From: Chloroflexota bacterium
Lineage (GTDB): Bacteria > Chloroflexota > UBA11872
Direction: 5' to 3'
Assembly: GCA_022825895.1 (NCBI GenBank)
Contig: JAJDVX010000035.1
Coordinates: 1 to 64,000 of the forward strand
DNA: 64,000 bases
This document shows, one piece after another, positions 9,451 to 17,807 of this stretch. The notes under the pieces were generated by a model. The model did not search any database. It was not told the origin of the DNA and was given only the letters and a program-made list of their open reading frames with translations. Position numbers and translations under genes: made by a program. Each line of letters begins with the position of its first letter. The first letter of the stretch is position 1.

Positions 9451-10305
9451 ATGCCGGTAGGAAGTGGATCGCATCGCTACGAGCGCGTGCAAGGCTGGCC
9501 GCAACTGCCGGCCGACCTTTTTCTGGGGTGGATCGGCAGCGTGGCCGTGGACAGCCGGGGCCGCGTCTACTGCTTCTGCCGCGGCACCCACCCCATGATC
9601 GTATTCGACGCCGATGGCCAGGTCGTGGATACCTGGGGCGACGACCTTCTCAACCACGCCCACGGCGTCTACCTGGACGATAACGAGCACCTCTGGCTGA
9701 CCGACCGCTACGCCCACGTCGTCTGGGTCACCACCACCGAGGGTCGCGTCGTGCGCCGCATCGGCTACCCCAACTTCACCAGCGCCGACGGCGGCCATTT
9801 CAACCACCCCACCAACACCCACCTCGGCGCCGACGGCTCCATCTACGTCTCGGATGGCTACGGCGACACCCGCTGCCACCGCTTCGCGGCCGACGGCCGG
9901 CTGCTCACCAGCTGGGGCGAGCCGGGCACCGGGCCCGGCCAGTTTGATCTGCCCCACGGTATCTGGGCGCTCAGCGACGACCGCATCCTGGTGGCCGACC
10001 GCGAGAATCACCGCATCCAGGTCTTCGATCCTGAAGGCGTTTACATGGACGAGTGGACCGGATTCCGCCAGCCGTCCGACTTCTTCGTGGACGAGGACGC
10101 CGGCGTCATTTACCTGGCCGAAGTCGGCGGCCGCGTCTCCATCCTCGACCTCACCGGCCGGACCATGACCTCCTGGGAAGACCCCGGCGACGGCGGCGCC
10201 GCCTTCAGCGCCCCCCACGGCATCTGGGTCGACCCCGAAGGCGCCATCTACATGGGCGAAGTCCAACGCGACGACGCCCTCTACAAGTTTCAGCCCATCG
10301 GCTGA
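9451..10305 (+). CDS. NHL-repeat six-bladed beta-propeller protein
   Basis: A 284-residue beta-propeller resembling the peptidyl-alpha-hydroxyglycine alpha-amidating lyase/NHL family. Repeats of the type HGVYLDDNEHLWLTD, DGSIYVSDGYGDTRCHRF, HGIWALSDDRILVADRENHRIQVF and HGIWVDPEGAIYMGEV recur about every 45 residues, as expected for blades with inner His/Asp residues. No signal peptide is visible, so it is predicted to be soluble and cytoplasmic. The catalytic Zn/Ca site of the eukaryotic lyase cannot be confirmed. Proteins of this kind are abundant in marine Chloroflexota beside catabolic genes, usually without a known function. The MITE-like repeat begins 28 bases after the stop. Confidence 0.8.
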   Translation: MPVGSGSHRYERVQGWPQLPADLFLGWIGSVAVDSRGRVYCFCRGTHPMIVFDADGQVVDTWGDDLLNHAHGVYLDDNEHLWLTDRYAHVVWVTTTEGRVVRRIGYPNFTSADGGHFNHPTNTHLGADGSIYVSDGYGDTRCHRFAADGRLLTSWGEPGTGPGQFDLPHGIWALSDDRILVADRENHRIQVFDPEGVYMDEWTGFRQPSDFFVDEDAGVIYLAEVGGRVSILDLTGRTMTSWEDPGDGGAAFSAPHGIWVDPEGAIYMGEVQRDDALYKFQPIG

Positions 10306-10333
10306 CAGATCGTGGGCTGAGGCGCTGCTAGCA

Positions 10334-10493
10334 AGAGGCCTCTGCATAACGCGAGGAGAAGGTGTGCGGTGTCAATCGCCTCGAAGGGACGCGCTTCTTC
10401 ACCCTCTCCCAGGGGAGAGGAGACTTCTGGCGCCTGCGCCAGAAGAAGGTGAGGGGTCCTCTGGCAGCTAACCACGGAGACGCCAAGGTCTCT
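10334..10493. mobile_element. MITE-like palindromic element, copy 1
   Basis: A 160-base non-coding element filling the gap between the NHL and SDR genes. Its core folds as two adjacent hairpins: CCTCTCCC/GGGAGAGG, and a perfect 10-bp stem CTTCTGGCGC/GCGCCAGAAG, enclosed by an outer TCACC/GGTGA pairing. The ends are degenerate inverted repeats (AGGCCTCTGCATAAC on the left; AGACCTTGGCGTCTC read inward from the right). It aligns along its length with the element at 41955-42112, with the same order of hairpins and the shared TTCTTCACCCTCTCC and GGTGAGGGGTC blocks. It has no coding capacity, so it would depend on a transposase elsewhere. Confidence 0.65.
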
Positions 10494-10506
10494 AGCTAGC
10501 TGAACC

Positions 10507-11442
10507 TTAGGTTGCCAACTCCGCCAGCACCGCGTCCGTCATCCCATCCAGGTCGAACCTGGGCGCCCAGCCCCAGTCGGTGCGGGCGCTCGTGTCGTCC
10601 ATGCTGGAGGCCCAGCTGTCCACCACGCCGGCGGGCACGGGATCCGGGTCGAACGTTAGCTTCACGCCCGGCATTCGCTGCTGAACCGCGTCGGCCATGT
10701 CCTGGACCGTTGGGTTGGACCCCATCACCTGGTACACCCGGCGACTCAGGCTGCTGGCCGGTGCGTCGTGCAGTTGCAGCATCGCCCCCACCACGTCATC
10801 CACCCACACCAGCGGGATGCGGCTGTGCGGGTAGACCTTGAAGGCATAGCCGCCCTCGCGCACAGCCTCGATGTAGAGCTCGCACACGAACGCGCTGGCC
10901 GCACCCGCCGCCGGCGCCGTGGGCGCCACCATGGCCGATAGCCGAACGCATCGAAAGTCCACGCCGAAACGCTGGTAGTAGTAGACACCCAGCCTCTCCC
11001 CCAGCACCTTCGTCACGCCGTACAGGCCGGCCGGCCACTGGGGACTGTCGTCGGTGACGGTGTCGCCAACGCCGAGTCCAAACGTGGCCACGGAACTGGG
11101 AAACAGCACCCGTCCCACGCCATGAATCCGCGCCGCCTCCAGCACGTTGCGGATGCCGTCCAGGTTCACTCGCCAGGCCAGATCCGAATCGGTCTCCGAA
11201 CTTCCCGAGAGAAGCGAGGCCAGGTGGAAGATCGCGTCCGGCCGCGTCTCCGCCACGATCCCGTCGATAAATCCGGCGGCCTGCGTTTCCCCCACCCGTA
11301 CGTCCGCGCGCTCGAACGCGGCTGACGGCGCCACCGGGTCCGCACGCACGTCCACCACCGTCACCCGGTCGCCCCGCTCGATCAGCGCGGCGGCCAGCCG
11401 CGATCCGATGCTGCCGGCGCCGCCGGTAATCAGCGCGTGCAT
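10507..11442 (-). CDS. NAD-dependent epimerase/dehydratase (extended SDR)
   Basis: Extended short-chain dehydrogenase of 311 residues. The Rossmann motif GGAGSIGSR lies at residues 7-15, the catalytic Tyr-x-x-x-Lys is YGVTK, and the Ser preceding it is in FPSSVATFG. The C-terminal half (segment ASAFVCELYIEAVREGGY and the VWVDDVVGAML substrate-domain helix) is closest in pattern to D-erythronate dehydrogenase (DenD) and to short L-threonine dehydrogenases rather than to GalE. An oxidative role in sugar-acid or amino-acid catabolism is more likely than nucleotide-sugar epimerisation. The ATG next to the Rossmann strand was chosen over an upstream alternative that adds 16 charged residues. Confidence 0.8.
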   Translation of the reverse strand: MHALITGGAGSIGSRLAAALIERGDRVTVVDVRADPVAPSAAFERADVRVGETQAAGFIDGIVAETRPDAIFHLASLLSGSSETDSDLAWRVNLDGIRNVLEAARIHGVGRVLFPSSVATFGLGVGDTVTDDSPQWPAGLYGVTKVLGERLGVYYYQRFGVDFRCVRLSAMVAPTAPAAGAASAFVCELYIEAVREGGYAFKVYPHSRIPLVWVDDVVGAMLQLHDAPASSLSRRVYQVMGSNPTVQDMADAVQQRMPGVKLTFDPDPVPAGVVDSWASSMDDTSARTDWGWAPRFDLDGMTDAVLAELAT

Positions 11443-11497
11443 GGGTCTCGTCTCATCGGTGCGCGAGGTCCCGTGGATGGATTCCGCCATTCTGCCC

Positions 11498-11514
11498 CGC
11501 GGGCAAAGCCCGCG
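11498..11514 (-). terminator. hairpin downstream of the sulfatase-fold gene
   Basis: Perfect 7-bp stem with a 3-base loop, CGCGGGC-AAA-GCCCGCG, about 60 bases past the stop of the sulfatase-fold gene and before the SDR start. There is no T-tract on either strand, so it could be an RNA-stability element rather than an intrinsic terminator. Confidence 0.3.
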
Positions 11515-11574
11515 CCGCGTCTCCTGGTGGCTTGCACACCCGCCGTGCGTTATGAGAACCGCGCTGTGAGCGGC

Positions 11575-13020
11575 TTAGTCCAGACCGAGGCGCTCGGCGC
11601 TCAGCCGCTCCAAAGCTGCGGGTGTCGCATCATGCGCCGCCAGCCACTCCAGCATCATCGCGTGGATCCGCTGCGCTTCGTCCCGCGCCTCGGCAATCAG
11701 GTTCACCGTCTCTCCTGGATCGTTGGCAATGCGGTACAGCCCGGGTCCGCCGTCCCCGACGCCTTCGTCCACCAATAGCTTCCATTCGCCGTCGGTCACC
11801 GCCGGCGCGCGCGTGTGCACCCAGCCGCCGTCGATGTTGGTCGTCGTTGCAGTGATCGCCAGCGGACGTGGCCCTTTCTCGTCGCCCTCCAGCAGCGGGA
11901 CCAGGCTGCTCCCTTCCAGGTCCACGTCGCCAGGCGCCGGGATGTCGCACAACTCCAGCACCGTCGGCATCAGGTCCGGCGCCTGCACCAGGCCCGGCAG
12001 CCGCAATCCGGGCGCGACCGTCGCGCGGTTAAGCGACGCCGGCACGTGCATCGACCAGCAGATCCGGTTAATCTCGCGGTGGAACGGGAACACGCTCCGC
12101 GCGTCGGCCTGGATCCCCGACTTGCCCGTACGCCCCCGCTCACCCAGGTACATCCCGTGGTCCGACATGAACGCCACGATCGAGTTCTCCAGCAGCCCGG
12201 CGTCTTCGATCGTCCGCAGCATCCGCCCCACCGCCTTGCTCAGCAGCGTGCACATCGCCTTGTAGCGGGCCTGCATGTTCTGCAGTTCCGCCGGCGTGTA
12301 GACGCTCGCCTCGCGGTAGTTCGGCTGCGCGATCGGCGGCCCGTCGTATGTCGGGTCGTAGAGGTCCAGCAGGTACTGCGGCGGAAACCAGGGCTCATGC
12401 ACGTCAAAGCAGTCCACCCACAACATGAACGGCTGCGGGCTCGCGTAGCAGTCTTCCAGGAACCGGCACACGTCGTCTGCCATCCGCATCGGCTGCGACT
12501 GGTCCTCGTAGCGCCGCCAGTAGTTGGTATGCGCGTGGATGTCGGGCAGTACCGGCGCGTAAGTGTGATTCCCAAACTCCACCCGCGTCTTGCGCGGGTC
12601 GTCTACCACGTGCTCGATCGGATCGTTCAACCGCAGGAATTTGCCGTCCCCCTCATGCCCGCGGTTGAAATGATGACGATCGAACCGGTGGAAGAAGTGC
12701 GCGTTCATCAGGTGCGTCGTGTCGGCGATCAGTTGCGTGCGGTACCCATTCGCCGCCAGCACCTCCGGCAGCGTCACCGCCTTCGGATCCAGGTTCTGCC
12801 AGCCGTGCCGCGGATGACCAAAGCGGCCCGTAAACCAGTCCGTCCGCATAGGAATCGTCGGAAAACTGGACACCGTCGCCTGCTCAAACGTCACGCTCCG
12901 CCCCAGCCAGGCGTCCAGCTCGGGTGTGATCACGTCCGGATGCCCATTCGCCGCGATGTGGTCCGGCCGGTACGTGTCGCTCACGATCACAATCACATTC
13001 GGTCGTTCAGTGGACGGCAT
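11575..13020 (-). CDS. sulfatase-fold (alkaline phosphatase superfamily) hydrolase
   Basis: Protein of about 481 residues with the S1-sulfatase fold: N-terminal strand NVIVIVSDTYRPDH with a metal Asp, the active-site block SFPTIPMRTDWFTGR, and the C-terminal metal site MSDHGMYLGERG with GKSG after it. In true sulfatases the block reads C/S-x-P-x-R and the Cys/Ser is converted to formylglycine. Here the aligned residue is Thr55 (T-I-P-M-R), which cannot be converted. The enzyme may instead use Thr directly, as phosphodiesterases and phosphomutases of the superfamily do, or be inactive on sulfate esters. No signal peptide is seen. Annotation as arylsulfatase is therefore unsafe. Confidence 0.82.
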   Translation of the reverse strand: MPSTERPNVIVIVSDTYRPDHIAANGHPDVITPELDAWLGRSVTFEQATVSSFPTIPMRTDWFTGRFGHPRHGWQNLDPKAVTLPEVLAANGYRTQLIADTTHLMNAHFFHRFDRHHFNRGHEGDGKFLRLNDPIEHVVDDPRKTRVEFGNHTYAPVLPDIHAHTNYWRRYEDQSQPMRMADDVCRFLEDCYASPQPFMLWVDCFDVHEPWFPPQYLLDLYDPTYDGPPIAQPNYREASVYTPAELQNMQARYKAMCTLLSKAVGRMLRTIEDAGLLENSIVAFMSDHGMYLGERGRTGKSGIQADARSVFPFHREINRICWSMHVPASLNRATVAPGLRLPGLVQAPDLMPTVLELCDIPAPGDVDLEGSSLVPLLEGDEKGPRPLAITATTTNIDGGWVHTRAPAVTDGEWKLLVDEGVGDGGPGLYRIANDPGETVNLIAEARDEAQRIHAMMLEWLAAHDATPAALERLSAERLGLD

Positions 13021-13149
13021 CAGGTCGGCTCGTGGTGTCGAAACGTCGGCGCCTGGATTGTGACGCACGACAGCAGAGGAATCTATTCCTTGGACCACGA
13101 TGGTCTACGGACCTTCAGCCTCAAGGCGTCTGGTCAGCGCGCGACGCCC

Positions 13150-14319
13150 CTAGGTCAGCTCGGTCCCCTCGGCTAGTTCGGCCAGATAGCGGTCGTAGGC
13201 AAACACTCGATTGCGGCGCTTGCCGGTCAGTTCGCGGGCAATGGCCAGCTGGGCCAGCAGGTTCATCGCCGACGAGACGGCCGGGAGCGAGAGGCGCGTG
13301 GCATGCACGGTGCTTCGCATGGTGCGCACCGGTCGCTCTTTGAGCGCTGCATGTACTCGCAGGGCGGAACCAGCGCGCCGGCCTGCGGCTTCGATCTTGG
13401 CGCGGTCCTTCTGGAACATCGCTTCCAGACGCTGCGCGGAGTCCACGGCGGCTGTCGCGACTTTCCATACGCCTTCGAGAAAGAACTCAAGCCAAGCCTC
13501 CCAGTCCCCCTCGCGCCGAACAAGGTCCAGCAGGTCGTAGTAGGTCGAACGATGCTGCTTGAAATACAGGCTGAGATACAGCAGGGGCTCGCGCAGGGCG
13601 CCGCCATGGTGGAGAAGAAACGTAATCAGGAGCCGCCCAACGCGGCCGTTGCCGTCAAGGAAGGGGTGAATGGTCTCGAACTGGACGTGCGCCAGCCCGG
13701 CCCGCACTAGCAGCGGCAGGCCATCGTCATCCGCGTGCAGGAATCGCTCGAGTCCCGACATGCAATCGGGAACGGCGGTGTGCGGCGGCGGCACGAAGGC
13801 GGCGTTGCTCGGACGCGTTCCGCCAATCCAATTCTGCGAGCGCCGGAACTCGCCGGGATCCTTGTCGCTGCCGCGCCCGCGCGCGAGCAGTACGCCGTGA
13901 ATCTCCCGGATTAACCGGTTTGAGAGCGGGAAGTCTTCACGCAGCCGCGCGATGCCGTGATCGAGGGCCGCGACGTAGTTGGAAACCTCCAACAGGTCCA
14001 AGTCGTCCTGCGGCACGCCCGGCGCCTGCTCCAATTCGTAGAGCAGCAGATCCGAAAGCGAAGACTGTGTGCCCTCGATCTGCGACGAGAGCACGGCCTC
14101 CTTGCGGACGTAGCTGTAGATGAAGAGTTCAGGGGCCGGCAGCAGCGTTGAAATGCTGTCCAGCCGCCCCAGGGCGAGCAGCGCGCGCTCCAGGGCCTGT
14201 TGCAGCGTCCCATCGAGCGCGAGCGGTGGGTCGGGCGGCAGCGGCCTGGGCACGAACGCCTTGTACTGCTCGCCGGCCCCGGCCATGCTCTGATATCGGC
14301 CGGTGACGCCGCGTTTCAT
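13150..14319 (-). CDS. Fic family AMP-transferase with C-terminal winged helix
   Basis: A 389-residue Fic protein that probably transfers AMP to a target hydroxyl. The Fic motif HPFLDGNGR spans residues 218-226, with His218 catalytic. The N-terminal inhibitory helix motif S-x-x-x-E-G is SSQIEG (78-83), with Glu82 the expected obstructing residue, so this is a class II self-inhibited enzyme. After the Fic core, residues about 330-389 form a predicted winged-helix DNA-binding region. The gene is preceded by an array of palindromic CTGAATAAC sites, consistent with autoregulation through that domain. No separate antitoxin gene is present. Confidence 0.9.
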   Translation of the reverse strand: MKRGVTGRYQSMAGAGEQYKAFVPRPLPPDPPLALDGTLQQALERALLALGRLDSISTLLPAPELFIYSYVRKEAVLSSQIEGTQSSLSDLLLYELEQAPGVPQDDLDLLEVSNYVAALDHGIARLREDFPLSNRLIREIHGVLLARGRGSDKDPGEFRRSQNWIGGTRPSNAAFVPPPHTAVPDCMSGLERFLHADDDGLPLLVRAGLAHVQFETIHPFLDGNGRVGRLLITFLLHHGGALREPLLYLSLYFKQHRSTYYDLLDLVRREGDWEAWLEFFLEGVWKVATAAVDSAQRLEAMFQKDRAKIEAAGRRAGSALRVHAALKERPVRTMRSTVHATRLSLPAVSSAMNLLAQLAIARELTGKRRNRVFAYDRYLAELAEGTELT

Positions 14320-14345
14320 GTCGGGGAACTGGTCCGTTGTTACAC

Positions 14346-14378
14346 AACTCTGAATAACGGAATTCGTTATTCAGACTT
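14346..14378. promoter_or_regulatory. palindromic operator upstream of fic
   Basis: Inverted repeat CTGAATAACG-GAATT-CGTTATTCAG (14350-14374), perfect over 10 bp and extending to 14-bp arms with one mismatch. It lies 27 bases upstream of the fic start codon, where it would overlap a promoter. A further AGACTT/AAGTCT inverted repeat overlaps its right side (14373-14392). Its half-sites recur in the second cluster near 14474-14507. Confidence 0.6.
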
Positions 14379-14473
14379 AGGTCACGAAGTCTAAATAGCG
14401 CGGATGAGTAGAGTCCAGAGCTATTGCGCATGGCTGCCGGCCCGTTGCTATTCAAAGCTGAATTAGAATGTGA

Positions 14474-14507
14474 GTTATTCAGACTATGGCCCGAAACTCT
14501 GAATAAC
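14474..14507. promoter_or_regulatory. second CTGAATAAC operator cluster
   Basis: Two more half-sites in inverted orientation, GTTATTCAGACT (14474-14485) and AACTCTGAATAAC (14495-14507), with the arms facing apart and 16 bases between the cores. Degenerate copies (CTATTCA...CTGAATTA, about 14453-14466) lie just upstream. The interval 14320-14661 otherwise holds no gene and must contain the divergent promoters of fic and the glycosidase gene. Confidence 0.5.
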
Positions 14508-14661
14508 GGGACCGCTGAACGCCAAGCCGCTCCCGTAGGCAACGACGGATCCAGACGGTAACGCCACATGGCCTTTCCCCCATCTCTTCCCCGCACGGTC
14601 GCGAATGGGGCTCAGAGCGCCCACAATACGCTCGTCGCCTGCCACATCAGAAACCCATTCA

Positions 14662-15780
14662 ATGACCGCCTTCAACGGCCTCGACCTCCACCTCGGCAAC
14701 CTCTCCCGCCTCTCGTCGGCCCAATCCCGCTCCATCACCGCCGAAAACCCTCGCGGCGAACGCGGCGGCGGCGCCAGGGCCGAGGCCGATCCGAACGGCC
14801 CTTCCCGCCACCTGGGCCGCGGCTGGAAGTGCCGCCCCGCCGTCTCGGTGGAGCCTGGCGAGACCCTTGAAATGGCCGACATCCAGGGACCCGGCGCCAT
14901 CCAGAGCATCTGGATCACCGGCTCCGTCTCCCGCAATTTGGTCTTGCGCATGTACTGGGACGACCAGGAACAGCCCGCCGTCGAGGTCCCGCTACCGGAC
15001 TTCTTCGCCGTACCCTGGGCAACCAGGGAAGGTGATCTGAAAGACCACTTCGCCCAGGTCACCGCCCTGCCCATCGCCGTAAACCCCGGCTGCGGCCTCA
15101 ACTGCTTCTGGCAGATGCCCTTCCGGCGACACTGCCGCATCACCCTCGAAAACCAGCACCCGGCTCAGGCGCAGCGCTGTTTCTACCAGGTCAACTACAC
15201 CCTCACCGACATCCCGGAGGACGCCGCCTACTTCCACGCCCAGTTCCGGCGCACCAATCCGGTGCCGTACGGCGAGGAATACACCATCGTTGATGGGATC
15301 CAGGGCCGCGGCCACTACGTTGGCACCTCCCTCGGCTGGGGCGTGCTGGACGACCGCTGGTGGGGCGAAGGCGAAATCAAGTTCTTCATGGACGGCGACC
15401 AGGAGTTCCCGACAATCTGCGGCACCGGCACCGAGGACTACGTCGGCGGCTCCTACGACTGGAGAGTGAACGGCGAATACCGCACCTACACCACCCCGTT
15501 CCTGGGCATGCACCAGGTCATCAAGCCGGATGGCCACATGCTGAGCAAGCACCGGCACGCCATGTACCGCTTCCACGTGCTGGACCCGATCCGGTTTCAG
15601 AGCGACCTCCGCGTCACCATCCAGGACCTCGGCTTCCACCCCGACCGCGACTTCGACGGCAAGGGCAAGCTGTTCATGGCTCGCCAGGACGACATCTGCT
15701 CCGTCGCCTACTGGTACCAGGCCCTGCCCACCGCGCCCTTCCCCGAGTTGCCCGACCGAATGTTCCTGACATTGCCGTGA
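14662..15780 (+). CDS. DUF2961 protein, GH172-type glycosidase
   Basis: A 372-residue member of the DUF2961 family, which includes GH172 fructofuranosidase/difructose-anhydride enzymes. Typical blocks are ADIQGPGAIQSIWITG, the strand LRMYWDDQEQPAVEVPLPDFF, and the active-site region GTGTEDYVGGSYDW near residue 260, where the Glu/Asp pair is expected to be catalytic. No signal peptide is seen, so it acts in the cytoplasm, probably on imported oligosaccharides. The ATG at the MTAFNGLDL start is preferred over a TTG or GTG 57 bases upstream. A perfect palindrome lies just past the stop. Confidence 0.85.
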   Translation: MTAFNGLDLHLGNLSRLSSAQSRSITAENPRGERGGGARAEADPNGPSRHLGRGWKCRPAVSVEPGETLEMADIQGPGAIQSIWITGSVSRNLVLRMYWDDQEQPAVEVPLPDFFAVPWATREGDLKDHFAQVTALPIAVNPGCGLNCFWQMPFRRHCRITLENQHPAQAQRCFYQVNYTLTDIPEDAAYFHAQFRRTNPVPYGEEYTIVDGIQGRGHYVGTSLGWGVLDDRWWGEGEIKFFMDGDQEFPTICGTGTEDYVGGSYDWRVNGEYRTYTTPFLGMHQVIKPDGHMLSKHRHAMYRFHVLDPIRFQSDLRVTIQDLGFHPDRDFDGKGKLFMARQDDICSVAYWYQALPTAPFPELPDRMFLTLP

Positions 15781-15788
15781 TGTCAGAG

Positions 15789-15807
15789 CGCCGCTGACTC
15801 AGCGGCG
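15789..15807 (+). terminator. palindrome after the glycosidase gene
   Basis: Perfect inverted repeat CGCCGCTGA-C-TCAGCGGCG starting 8 bases after the stop; it would fold as a 6-7 bp GC stem with a short loop. The T-tract of a classical intrinsic terminator is absent. Confidence 0.45.
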
Positions 15808-15907
15808 GTGGAACCGAGTCAACCGCCGCACACACTCGGAGAGTGCGCGAATTCTGTCCGGGAAGCCTGGTTTTCGTGGCACACTCGATGCGTGCTGAGT
15901 CGTGGCT

Positions 15908-17281
15908 ATGGGAGCCGACGCTCTGACCGAAATCGATCAAGACTCAGGCGCCGCTACGCCCGATCACGGCCCTGGCTGTCAGTGCGCCGGCCGCTGTGAC
16001 GCCGTCCTCTTTGATGTACCCGGGTTGCGCATTGCGTCGCGGCGTGGCTTCCTGCGCGCGGCCCTGGCCGGCGCCGCGGTAGCGGGTGCCACTCCCCTCA
16101 TCGTCCGCGCGGTGACGGAAGAGGAAATCGAGGCAGCGGAGCGCGAACAGGCGGAACTCGAACTTCAGGCTCAGGAACAACAGGTGCTGCTGGCCGCCGC
16201 GGAGGCACGTGAGGGCGCACTCCAACAGCAACTCGCTGTGATTGACAGCCAGCGCTTCGAGGCCATTGACCGCCTGCGCGACGTCAATCGCCAACTCGAA
16301 ACCGTAGAGCTCGAAGTCTTCGACATCAACGCCTCCATCGCCAACCTCAACCGGGCCCTCGCTCGTGAGACGGACAACCTGGGCGACCGCGTCCGCTCCC
16401 TCTACAAGGCGGGGCGCACGTCTACGCTTGAAACCGTGCTCTCCTCCTCGTCGTTCTCCGAGGCGCTCGACCGCGCCACCTCGCTCGAGCGTGCCCTGGC
16501 CCAGGACCTCGAGGAGATCGAATCCCTGCGCCTCAGCCGCCAGACTGTCCAGTTGCGCACCGCCGATCTGGCCGCCCGGCTCCAGCAGATGGACGAATTG
16601 CGCCAGGAAGCGGCCACGATTGAGTCGGAACTCCAACGCCGATCCCAGGAACAGCAGGACCTCATCTTCGGCGTCCAGCAAGAACAATCCTCCCTGGACG
16701 CCAACATCGACGCCTTCCAGGCCGAAGCCGCCGTCGTCGGGAATCGCATCCTCGTGCTGCGCGACATCCACCAGCGCCAAATCGCCCAACAGGAGCGCAT
16801 CCGGGCATTGCAGCAAGCCCAGGAACAGGCGCGGGAGCTTGCCCGCCAGGTCGCGGCGACTCAGGGAACGTCGGTGGCCGGTGTCTATACCTGGCCCCTG
16901 TGGGGCCTCATCACCACCGAATTCGGCGGCTGTACCTGGGGCCAGTGCCCCCACATCGGCATCGATGTGGCCGGCGACATGCTGGCGCCCATCGTGGCCG
17001 CCAACGACGGCATCGTGCTGGCTGCCGACTATGTGGTGCCGGATAACCGGCAGGCCTCTTACGGAATGATCGTGGTCATTGCCCACAATCAGAACGAGGA
17101 AACCCTCTACGCCCACCTCGACGACTGGACATCTCCGCCCCCCGTCTCGCCCGGACAGTTCGTCAGCCGCGGCCAGGTCATTGGCTATGTCGGCCTCACC
17201 GGCTGGACCACCGGTCCGCACCTGCACTTCGAGTACCGGGTCAACGGCGTCGCAAATAATCCCCGCGACGTGCTGGTCTGA
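15908..17281 (+). CDS. Tat-exported coiled-coil M23 (LytM) peptidase, EnvC-like
   Basis: Cell-wall hydrolase or hydrolase activator of about 457 residues. A twin-arginine signal (ASRRGFLRAALAGAAVAGA) follows an unusually long 45-residue Cys/Asp-rich leader. A coiled coil of about 230 residues comes next, then a C-terminal LytM domain with metal ligands in HIGIDVAG (first His and Asp) and HLHFEYRVNG (HxH), plus YAHLDDW. All zinc ligands are present, so peptidoglycan endopeptidase activity is plausible, unlike inactive EnvC. A GTG 6 bases upstream is an alternative start. It probably acts in septal or envelope remodelling. The next gene, hisI, is 117 bases away. Confidence 0.87.
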   Translation: MGADALTEIDQDSGAATPDHGPGCQCAGRCDAVLFDVPGLRIASRRGFLRAALAGAAVAGATPLIVRAVTEEEIEAAEREQAELELQAQEQQVLLAAAEAREGALQQQLAVIDSQRFEAIDRLRDVNRQLETVELEVFDINASIANLNRALARETDNLGDRVRSLYKAGRTSTLETVLSSSSFSEALDRATSLERALAQDLEEIESLRLSRQTVQLRTADLAARLQQMDELRQEAATIESELQRRSQEQQDLIFGVQQEQSSLDANIDAFQAEAAVVGNRILVLRDIHQRQIAQQERIRALQQAQEQARELARQVAATQGTSVAGVYTWPLWGLITTEFGGCTWGQCPHIGIDVAGDMLAPIVAANDGIVLAADYVVPDNRQASYGMIVVIAHNQNEETLYAHLDDWTSPPPVSPGQFVSRGQVIGYVGLTGWTTGPHLHFEYRVNGVANNPRDVLV

Positions 17282-17398
17282 GGCGCCGCGTCCACGGGCA
17301 CGGCAGATGCGCGGATCGGCTGCCTGAAAGCGGGCGCGCGACGACTCGTATCATGGCCACTCACCCGCGTTCGATAGGAAACAGCTAGCGGCCGCCGT

Positions 17399-17767
17399 AT
17401 GGCCGCCGCCCAGGAAACGCCACGGATGAACACTGCCACGGAAACCACCGTTAACGTCGAACTCAAGTACGACGCCGCTGGTTTGATCCCGGCCATCTGC
17501 CAGGATGACGCCACCGGCGACATCCTCATGCTCGGCTATATGAACCGCGACGCTTTCGCGAGGACCCTGGACTCCGGCACGGTCTGGTTCTTCAGCCGGA
17601 GCCGCCAGGAACTCTGGAACAAGGGTTCCACCTCGGGAAACTACCTGCGAGTCGTCGACCTCGTTGCCGACTGCGACCGGGACGCTTTGCTCGTGAAGGT
17701 CGACCCTGCGGGCCCCACCTGCCACCTCGGCGTTCGCTCATGCTTTCACAACCCGCTCGACCGCTAG
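17399..17767 (+). CDS. hisI: phosphoribosyl-AMP cyclohydrolase
   Basis: Third step of histidine biosynthesis: opens the adenine ring of PR-AMP to ProFAR. The 122-residue protein has the family blocks MLGYMNRDAF, GTVWFFSRSR and LWNKGSTSG, the Mg site DCDRDALL (Asp91, Asp93, Asp95) and three Cys ligands for zinc (Cys92, Cys108, Cys115). It is the stand-alone HisI, not fused to HisE. An internal ATG nine codons in is an alternative start. No other his genes are nearby; it sits ahead of a sugar-phosphate operon. Confidence 0.93.
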   Translation: MAAAQETPRMNTATETTVNVELKYDAAGLIPAICQDDATGDILMLGYMNRDAFARTLDSGTVWFFSRSRQELWNKGSTSGNYLRVVDLVADCDRDALLVKVDPAGPTCHLGVRSCFHNPLDR

Positions 17768-17807
17768 TGCGTAGCAGGAACGTCCGCGCACTGACGGCCT
17801 GAGTGCC

